Shown in pieces: positions 23,283 to 29,064 of a stretch of 54,327 nucleotides of DNA. The stretch lies in the NCBI GenBank assembly GCA_016930645.1, contig JAFGGH010000065.1, positions 1-54,327 on the forward strand. Direction: 5' to 3'. This DNA comes from Sedimentisphaerales bacterium (GTDB taxonomy: Bacteria; Planctomycetota; Phycisphaerae; Sedimentisphaerales; Anaerobacaceae). Both the position numbers and the translations under genes were made by a program. Below the pieces are notes generated by a model. It did no database searches, was not told the DNA's origin, and worked only from the letters and a program-made list of their open reading frames with translations. The first letter of the stretch is position 1. Every line of letters begins with the position of its first letter.

Positions 23283-25007
23283 TTACAATAATCCTTGTCT
23301 TTCCATATATGTTAAGGTCTTTTCAATAATTTTTCCGGCAACCGGCGACGCGACCGCTCCGCCTGTGTAACCTTTGCCGAGACTCCTGTTCGGCTTGCGT
23401 ATGGAAACCAAAACTACAATCGCCGGATTTTCAGCGGGAGCACCGGCAATAAAAGAGGCTACATAATCGTTCTCTGAATATCCTCGTCCGCTTTCCAGGG
23501 CTATATTGGCTGTTCCGGTTTTGCCGTAGACCTGCCATTTATCGAGCTTTGCCCGCCAGCCGGTTCCCCCGTTTTGCTTTTCGTTGACCACACCCACAAG
23601 CGCATCTTTGACAATCCAGTCGGCAACCTGAGGGTCTATAATAAAACCGACCCCGCCCAGCGCTGGGCGGGGCGGGCGTTTTATTTTCGTTATTGTCCCG
23701 TCGTTATCCACGATTGCCTCAACGACGTAAGGCGTAACGGCTCTGCCGCCGTTGCTTAAAATACAAAACGCTCTTATCATTTGAAGCGAGGTTACGGTAA
23801 TCTCCTGGCCGAATGGTATTCGGGTAACACTGTAGCCTGTCCATTTGTCCGGCATCCGCAAGAGTCCGCTTACCTCACCGGGCAAATCAATTCTCGTCTC
23901 TTTGCCGAATCCAAAAAGCTTTAAGCCGTTATACAGTTTTTGTTCTTTTAATCTTTGGCCGATTTTGGCCATACCGATATTACTTGATTTGACAAGGATT
24001 TCACGAACAGTCAGATTGCCGTACTCGTGATTACCATATTCACCGATTCTGCCGAATCCCTTGCCGCTGTAACTGCCGTTTTCGCAGAATATTATTTTGT
24101 GTCTGTTCACAACACCGGCGTCAAGTGCAATTGCCGCTGTTATCGGTTTTAGCATACTGCCCGGCTCGAACTGGTCGGTGATAGCCCGGTTGCGGAAATT
24201 ATTTGCATCGCAGTTGCGATCTGACGGGTCGAAATCCGGCAGGGACACCATCGCCAGTATCGCCCCTGTATGTGGTTCGGCAACAATGGCTGTTGCCGAC
24301 TCTGCCTCGTATTCGAGGTATCTTTTTTCCAGCTCGCCACGTGCGAATTCCTGAATAGTCGAATCTATTGTCAGTATTAAACTCTGCCCGTCACGGACAA
24401 TCGACGCTGTTTCTTTTGGCCTGATTGTGCGGCGGGATCTATCAGCGAAATAAATATCACTACCGCCAGAACCTTGAAGCACCTCGTCGAATTTCAGTTC
24501 TATGCCGTCCAGACCTCGATTATCGTCGCTTGTAAAGCCGACTATATGGCAAAGCAGCCTGCCCATCGGGTAGTATCTTTGCCACTCGTTCAGCACTCCG
24601 ATGCCGGCGTCGATTTTTCTTGCTTGGCTGCACTGCTCGAAATTCACACCGCCGGCTATTCGGGCAAAGCCGGGATTGCCGCCTTCAATTATTTTTTTAT
24701 AAATAAGACGAGCTTCCGTTTTTAATACCGGCGCCATCTCAGTAGCGACACGTTCGGGATTTTTAATGCGTCTGGGTTCGGCAAAGATTGTTTGCCTCTG
24801 GTTGCTGGCTGCCAATACTCTGCCGCGGCAGTCCAGTATCGTACCTCGCTGCGGAGTTTGGCTATCAGTCTTCTGCTGCTGCCGGAGTGATTTTTCCTTA
24901 TAGTGTTCTGTTTTATATAATTGAAGATACAGGCACCGCCCGGCTAAGGCAAAAAAAGCCAAAGCCAGTATCGAAAACATCAGTATGACAAATCTGTTGG
25001 TCCGCAG
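23283..25007 (-). CDS. ftsI: Septal peptidoglycan transpeptidase FtsI (PBP3-type), probable CTG start
   Basis: This class-B penicillin-binding protein makes septal cross-links. The motifs are SMLK in FEPGSMLKP, SSN in KSSNIGMAK and KTGT in YGKTGTAN. RGTILDCRGRVLA marks the N-terminal pedestal. From the first ATG (24980) the protein has 565 residues and begins inside its membrane helix. AAGGAG at 25020-25015 lies 7 bases before a CTG at 25007, and starting there adds the basic segment LRTNRFVIL expected before the helix (574 residues). A 22-bp perfect palindrome at 23651-23672 encodes RPALGG-like residues between the SxN and KTG motifs. The gene follows ftsL-like with 2 bases between stop and CTG. 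Confidence 0.92.
   Translation of the reverse strand: MRTNRFVILMFSILALAFFALAGRCLYLQLYKTEHYKEKSLRQQQKTDSQTPQRGTILDCRGRVLAASNQRQTIFAEPRRIKNPERVATEMAPVLKTEARLIYKKIIEGGNPGFARIAGGVNFEQCSQARKIDAGIGVLNEWQRYYPMGRLLCHIVGFTSDDNRGLDGIELKFDEVLQGSGGSDIYFADRSRRTIRPKETASIVRDGQSLILTIDSTIQEFARGELEKRYLEYEAESATAIVAEPHTGAILAMVSLPDFDPSDRNCDANNFRNRAITDQFEPGSMLKPITAAIALDAGVVNRHKIIFCENGSYSGKGFGRIGEYGNHEYGNLTVREILVKSSNIGMAKIGQRLKEQKLYNGLKLFGFGKETRIDLPGEVSGLLRMPDKWTGYSVTRIPFGQEITVTSLQMIRAFCILSNGGRAVTPYVVEAIVDNDGTITKIKRPPRPALGGVGFIIDPQVADWIVKDALVGVVNEKQNGGTGWRAKLDKWQVYGKTGTANIALESGRGYSENDYVASFIAGAPAENPAIVVLVSIRKPNRSLGKGYTGGAVASPVAGKIIEKTLTYMERQGLL
23651..23672. repeat. 22-bp perfect palindrome inside ftsI
   Basis: CCCCGCCCAGC and its exact complement GCTGGGCGGGG abut. 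The flanks add further GGGCGG. It is translated as part of RPPRPALGGV, a Pro/Arg-rich insertion in a loop. Confidence 0.6.
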
Positions 25008-25009
25008 TG

Positions 25010-25234
25010 TTATTCTCCTTCCGGTAGTGACATAGATTTCATTAATGACGAAGGACTGGTATAGATTTCAAGCTGTAATTGTTTCTGCCTGAGCTGCTGT
25101 TTCAGGCGGTCGACTTGAATTTGGGCCGATGTAATTTCGAAGCAGGTTCGGTCGCAGGCCGTGCGGATGAATACAGCGCCGATGAGCAGAATTGTTATTA
25201 TAAAAACTGTGAAAATAAATCTAATACCGGCCAT
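25010..25234 (-). CDS. ftsL: FtsL-like division protein
   Basis: This 74-residue protein has a short basic N-terminus, one membrane helix (residues 6-24) and a leucine-zipper-like coil (ITSAQIQVDRLKQQLRQKQLQLEIYTSP), followed by the SPSSLM segment where FtsL proteins usually carry a P-x-x-I/L motif. Sequence is poorly conserved in this family, so the assignment rests on architecture and on its place immediately upstream of ftsI and downstream of rsmH and the LysM gene. FtsL partners FtsB and FtsQ to activate FtsI at the septum. Confidence 0.7.
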   Translation of the reverse strand: MAGIRFIFTVFIITILLIGAVFIRTACDRTCFEITSAQIQVDRLKQQLRQKQLQLEIYTSPSSLMKSMSLPEGE

Positions 25235-25247
25235 TGCTCAGGTTATG

Positions 25248-26123
25248 TCACTTTGCCGGCAGCTTAAGACGCATACCGACAACTAAAAAGTCTTCGTCTT
25301 TGAGCAGATCTTTATTGAGTTTGCCAATTTCGGTATAACGGCTGCCGTTACCGAGATTCGCCTCGGCGATTTTCCAGAGGCTGTCGCCTTCTTTGACAGT
25401 ATAGTATTTTGCTGAAGGTGTTGTTTCTTTTCGTGCCCCGATTGATTCGACCGTCTTGAAGTTTTCACCTGTCAAGACGTTACCGGGCTTCGTCGCATCT
25501 GCTAATGCCGGCAGAATCAGCTTTTGGCTTACATAGATATTGTCCGGCGAGCTGAGGATTTTCCTGTTGGCTTTGTAAATCATATCGATGGTTGCCTGTT
25601 TATTACCAAGCTCATCACCATAGAATTTTTTGGCTATCGAAGCGAGGCTGTCGCCTTCTTTGACAGTGTAAATTCGAGGCCGGCTAATCGATTTTGGTTG
25701 TACAGTGGGAGCGGGTTCAGTTCCGCTTTGTGCCAGGACTCTTTCGACCGCGCTCACGGTTTCTTCTTTGACAGGAGCTATACTGACTGTCTCAACCGCT
25801 GTAGTAGAGCTCGTTGTGGGCAAATCGGCTGTGTAGCGGACCTGGGGCTGGATCTTGATTGTTGGAAATGGATTTGGCGATGTGGGTTCAACGGCAGGGG
25901 AGACTGTAGGATTTTGAACAGGTCTGATGGGCGTTATGGTATCGCGAGTTACCTGCCTGGCCGCTGTGCCTATTCCGGTATCCTGCTTTGCCGGCCTTGC
26001 CATATTCCGGGTAAGCTCGTTGCCGTCACCTCCACGCAGGCCGGGCAGACCGTTGATGATAAAAGCTATGATAAAAATGAAAACGAGGCCTAAAAGCAGT
26101 CCTACTTTTGCGTCGCGGGTCAT
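25248..26123 (-). CDS. Membrane-anchored protein with two LysM domains
   Basis: This 291-residue protein has one N-terminal membrane helix (VGLLLGLVFIFIIAFIINGL), a long Pro/Thr/Ser-rich linker (about residues 35-145) and two LysM peptidoglycan-binding modules. These begin RIYTVKEGDSLASIAKKFYG and KYYTVKEGDSLWKIAEANLG. ATG 26123 is preferred because GGAG lies 9 bases upstream; an ATG at 26144 has no ribosome-binding site. Its position between rsmH and ftsL is not part of the usual dcw cluster and suggests a wall-binding division or anchoring role. Confidence 0.85.
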   Translation of the reverse strand: MTRDAKVGLLLGLVFIFIIAFIINGLPGLRGGDGNELTRNMARPAKQDTGIGTAARQVTRDTITPIRPVQNPTVSPAVEPTSPNPFPTIKIQPQVRYTADLPTTSSTTAVETVSIAPVKEETVSAVERVLAQSGTEPAPTVQPKSISRPRIYTVKEGDSLASIAKKFYGDELGNKQATIDMIYKANRKILSSPDNIYVSQKLILPALADATKPGNVLTGENFKTVESIGARKETTPSAKYYTVKEGDSLWKIAEANLGNGSRYTEIGKLNKDLLKDEDFLVVGMRLKLPAK

Positions 26124-26165
26124 AATTGAAACTCCATTTTTCAATTTTAATTTTTCTTAGCCACA

Positions 26166-26275
26166 GAGGTTATCCACCTCCGCCAAGGCTACGGCGGACA
26201 GGCAGAGAACACAGAGATAAATTTAATTTAATCACAAAATAAAATAATCCGTGTTAATCCTTCTAATCCGTGGTT
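26166..26275. repeat. Repeat-rich spacer between the LysM gene and rsmH
   Basis: TCCGCC (26179-26184) and GGCGGA (26193-26198) flank AAGGCTAC, a member of the family at 18351 and 44701. Around it are CACAGAG direct repeats and the AT-rich phrase AATCCGTG given twice. It interrupts an otherwise compact operon and reaches the last codons of rsmH. Confidence 0.5.
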
Positions 26276-27240
26276 TCGTATTTATTTATTTTTTGCGCGA
26301 TTCTGAGTTTGGCACTCCTTGCTCTTGGGTTGCTCAAACACTCCTGACGGTCGGCGACAATCGGCTTTTTCGTCAGTATCTTATATATATTTCTATCGGC
26401 ATTTTGCCTGAAATTATATTTAACAATTCTGTCTTCCAGGCTGTGAAAACTGATAATTGCGATTTTCCCGCCGACGGCGAGCAAATCCTCGCTCTTATCC
26501 AGCAGAATCTTAAGATTTTCAAGCTCGTTGTTGACAGCAATCCGCAAGGCCTGAAATGTCCTGGTCGCCGGATGTATCTTCGTCCAGCGCCTGCCCGGCC
26601 TTGCCAGCGCCTTACAAACGATATTCGATAATTGCCCGGTTGTCTCGATAGGCTCATTTTGACGAGACTCGACGATGAACCGAGCAATCCGCCTTGATGC
26701 CCGGTCCTCGCCGTATTTATATATCAAATCGGCAAGAGACTTTTCATCGCTGTTGTTTACTATGTCGGCGGCGGTAGTTGAAAGGCTTTTGTCCAATCTC
26801 ATATCCAGCGGCATATTCTGCATAAAGCTCAAACCTTTCTCTTCATCCTCAAGCTGAGCCGAGCAAAATCCCAAATCGGCTAAAATAAAATCCGCTTTTT
26901 CAATACCGTATTGCCGCATCTGCATGTCAATATCCGCGAAGTTTGATTTTTTCAGGATGACCCTGCATTTGAGGTCTTTAAGAGTTAATTGGGCCCGTTG
27001 GATTGTTTTTTCATCAACGTCCAGGCCGAGAATCACACCTTTCGGGCCCAATTGTTTGCCGAACAAAAAACTATGACCTCCGTGTCCGATGGTCGCATCG
27101 ACCATTACCCCGTCCTGGGGTAAGCTTATCTGTCCGGCTAAGATTGCTGCAAGAACGGGAATGTGCTCGTCTTTTAATCCGTTCACTTGCTTTATTCGAA
27201 TAAACAATAAAAGCTTTTTCTTTAGAGACAGTGCGGGCAA
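26263..27240 (-). CDS. rsmH: 16S rRNA (cytosine-1402-N4) methyltransferase RsmH
   Basis: RsmH (MraW) methylates the exocyclic N4 of C1402 in the ribosomal P site. The SAM loop VDATIGHGGHS, the motif DLGFCSAQLEDEEKGLSFMQNMPLDMRLD and the C-terminal TFQALRIAVNNEL and ISFHSLEDRIVK are all diagnostic. The longest frame begins at TTG 27240 (325 residues), but a GTG at 27186 (QV-NGLKDEHIPVL) gives the usual length and N-terminus. It follows mraZ and a 66-aa gene, as expected of the start of a dcw cluster. Confidence 0.94.
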   Translation of the reverse strand: MPALSLKKKLLLFIRIKQVNGLKDEHIPVLAAILAGQISLPQDGVMVDATIGHGGHSFLFGKQLGPKGVILGLDVDEKTIQRAQLTLKDLKCRVILKKSNFADIDMQMRQYGIEKADFILADLGFCSAQLEDEEKGLSFMQNMPLDMRLDKSLSTTAADIVNNSDEKSLADLIYKYGEDRASRRIARFIVESRQNEPIETTGQLSNIVCKALARPGRRWTKIHPATRTFQALRIAVNNELENLKILLDKSEDLLAVGGKIAIISFHSLEDRIVKYNFRQNADRNIYKILTKKPIVADRQECLSNPRARSAKLRIAQKINKYETTD

Positions 27241-27243
27241 GTC

Positions 27244-27444
27244 TCAGTTGACCGCAGCCAGACTCTTGGATTCAACCAGCTTCCTAACGTCGCCAGAGAA
27301 CTCAATCGCGGCAAAACTGCCGCCCAGAGCGTGAATATGCTCCAGACGCTCTTCGAGAGCCGATATTGCATTCAGAGCCTGTTCGTCAACTTCCCTGTTG
27401 CCGTTAACTGCATCTTCAACAATCCGAAACTTGCTCGCACTCAT
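27244..27444 (-). CDS. Small conserved-looking protein between mraZ and rsmH (66 aa)
   Basis: ATG 27444 is preceded by GGAGG with a 10-base spacer, giving 66 residues: MSASKFRIVEDAVNG..., then a helical stretch QALNAISALEERLEHIHALGGS and an end KLVESKSLAAVN. Longer readings begin at 27465 or 27471, just after the mraZ stop. The stop is 3 bases from the TTG of rsmH. The predicted helices and tight spacing support a real gene. No family is recognised. It occupies a place where other bacteria have none. Confidence 0.6.
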   Translation of the reverse strand: MSASKFRIVEDAVNGNREVDEQALNAISALEERLEHIHALGGSFAAIEFSGDVRKLVESKSLAAVN

Positions 27445-27475
27445 TCTCGCTATGCCTCCATTCATAGACATAAAA

Positions 27476-27949
27476 TTAAAGTTCCTTACTTTCTTTATGC
27501 AGGACCGTCTTTCGGGCCTGCGACATTTGCTTTTGATACTGGGCCATGTGGTCATCGACATACTGTTCCCACTGCTCGCTGTTCCAAAGCTCTATGTGGT
27601 CCCTTACTCCTACTAAAGTAATCTGGTTTTCCAGATTTGCCCGTTTGCGGAGCCTGTCGTTAATGAGCAGCCTTCCCTGCGCGTCAAGCTCCACCTTGCT
27701 CGTTAACGAAAAGCTCATTCGCTCAAACGCCACAGCCTCATCGGCTGCCCCTGTATCGGGTGTAATTGCCAGGACTATCCGCTCGAAATACTTCTCCGGA
27801 TAGATGCAAAGCACACCGTTAGCACCCAGTACAAGGTAGAAGCTGCTGCCGTGCTCATCTGCGTCAACCTGGCTACGCAGCTTGTTGGAGATAAGGACTC
27901 TGCCCTTCTCATCTATAACGTGCTGGTACTCACCTGTTAATAAAAGCAT
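27476..27949 (-). CDS. mraZ: Transcriptional regulator MraZ
   Basis: This 157-residue protein carries two SpoVT/AbrB-like MraZ repeats: GEYQHVIDEKGRVLISNKLR near residue 6 and KVELDAQGRLLINDRLRKRANL near residue 85. In other bacteria MraZ binds direct repeats in its own promoter and represses the division cluster. Such repeats lie immediately upstream here (27960-28004). The reading from ATG 27949 starts MLLLTGEYQH, the expected N-terminus. Confidence 0.94.
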   Translation of the reverse strand: MLLLTGEYQHVIDEKGRVLISNKLRSQVDADEHGSSFYLVLGANGVLCIYPEKYFERIVLAITPDTGAADEAVAFERMSFSLTSKVELDAQGRLLINDRLRKRANLENQITLVGVRDHIELWNSEQWEQYVDDHMAQYQKQMSQARKTVLHKESKEL

Positions 27950-27959
27950 GTCTTATGCT

Positions 27960-28014
27960 CCACTAAGCTACCATTAGTTCCCACAAGCTACCACTTCCTC
28001 CCACATTAAGTCAA
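27960..28014 (-). promoter_or_regulatory. mraZ promoter with five MraZ-type operator boxes
   Basis: On the minus strand, GTGG/ATGG boxes occur at 28004-28001, 27994-27991, 27984-27981, 27974-27971 and 27963-27960, so the spacings are 10, 10, 10 and 11 bases. MraZ is known to bind TGGG-like direct repeats with 10-base periodicity. TTGACT at 28014-28009 is a good -35 element, and TAGCTT (27990-27985) 18 bases later is a possible -10. The boxes overlap the promoter and the start of the transcript, which fits autorepression. Confidence 0.7.
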
Positions 28015-28256
28015 GCGAGAAATTTTGGATTTTTCGAAATTTTTTCTAAATTTTTTATAGGACGTTTTTAGGATGCACTAAGTGGCTTAATTGTATTCAG
28101 TTGCGGTTTTTGGTCCGATAGAATTATTTTCACAATATGCTGTTAAATTCTTTAGCCGCCAAGCTTAATTTCTATCGAAATAAGATTTCTTTAAAATGTC
28201 TGATCTTCTTCAACCGCCGGAAACCTATTTTGGGATTTTAGAGAATTTGGGATTTT

Positions 28257-28328
28257 AGCCCGCATATTTCACAGGTTTTTTACATTTTGCAATCAGAAAA
28301 TGTAAAAAACCTGTGAAATATGCGGGCT
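28257..28328. repeat. Perfect 32-bp inverted repeat with an 8-base loop
   Basis: The 32 bases at 28257-28288 (beginning AGCCCGCATATTTC) are exactly complementary to 28297-28328. A 12-base direct repeat, TTTGGGATTTTA, given twice five bases apart, precedes the left arm. It lies downstream of the sensor/regulator operon and upstream of mraZ, so it may terminate leftward transcription. The length and perfection exceed what a terminator needs. The remaining gap, 28015-28256 and 28329-28410, shows nothing else. Confidence 0.75.
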
Positions 28329-28410
28329 AGGCAAAAGAGCGTTATTCGGGAGTGATAGGGTACGAATGTAAGACTATTGTTACAGGAAATGAATTAAACC
28401 TAATTACCGG

Positions 28411-29064
28411 TCAGGGTTCTATTGATGTCAGGCCTTCACGAACGGCTAATTTAGTCAATTCGGCAACAGTATAAATTTCGAGCTTTTCCATAATGTGCCT
28501 GCGGTTCGTCTCGATAGTCTTTGGGCTTACATGCAGCTCTAAAGCGATTTTCCTGGTGGATTTACCTTCGGATAAGAGCTGTAGCACCTGCCTTTCTCTC
28601 GTACTGAGCCTGGAAAGCCGGGATGTATTTCCTTTTTTAATGTATTTCACGTAATCATCAACAACTGTCGATGTTATACCGGGGCTAAGATAAATTTTTC
28701 CTTTTGTCACTGTATCGATAGCTTCTATTAATTCGTCAAAAAGGCTTTCTTTGAGTACATAACCCGATGCTCCGGCCTTTAGCATATCGGCAACGAAATG
28801 CCTGCTCGAATGGATGGAAAGAGCTATCACCTTAATTTTCCGGCTCTGTTCTATGATTTGTTTTGTAGCGTCAATACCGTTCAGATTCGGCATTGTGATA
28901 TCCATTATTACAATATCTGGTTCAAGCTGTCTGGTAAGCTCGACAGCCGACCGGCCGTCGTTTGCCTGGCCTATTACTTCAATATCGTCGTACTTTTCAA
29001 GCAGGACTTTAAGTCCTTCCCGGATTATTCCATGGTCATCAACTATTATAATTCTGGTAGCCAT
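28411..29064 (-). CDS. NarL/FixJ-type response regulator
   Basis: This 217-residue protein has an N-terminal receiver domain with the acidic pair VDDHG, the phospho-acceptor Asp in VIMDITMPN, and the conserved Lys in YVLKES. A C-terminal LuxR-type helix-turn-helix follows, LSTRERQVLQLLSEGKSTRKIALELHVSPKTIETNRRHIMEKL. ATG 29064 has GGGAG 8 bases upstream and is preferred over ATG 29079. The gene overlaps the 3' end of the histidine kinase gene by 26 bases, so the two form a cognate pair. The targets are not evident here. Confidence 0.92.
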   Translation of the reverse strand: MATRIIIVDDHGIIREGLKVLLEKYDDIEVIGQANDGRSAVELTRQLEPDIVIMDITMPNLNGIDATKQIIEQSRKIKVIALSIHSSRHFVADMLKAGASGYVLKESLFDELIEAIDTVTKGKIYLSPGITSTVVDDYVKYIKKGNTSRLSRLSTRERQVLQLLSEGKSTRKIALELHVSPKTIETNRRHIMEKLEIYTVAELTKLAVREGLTSIEP

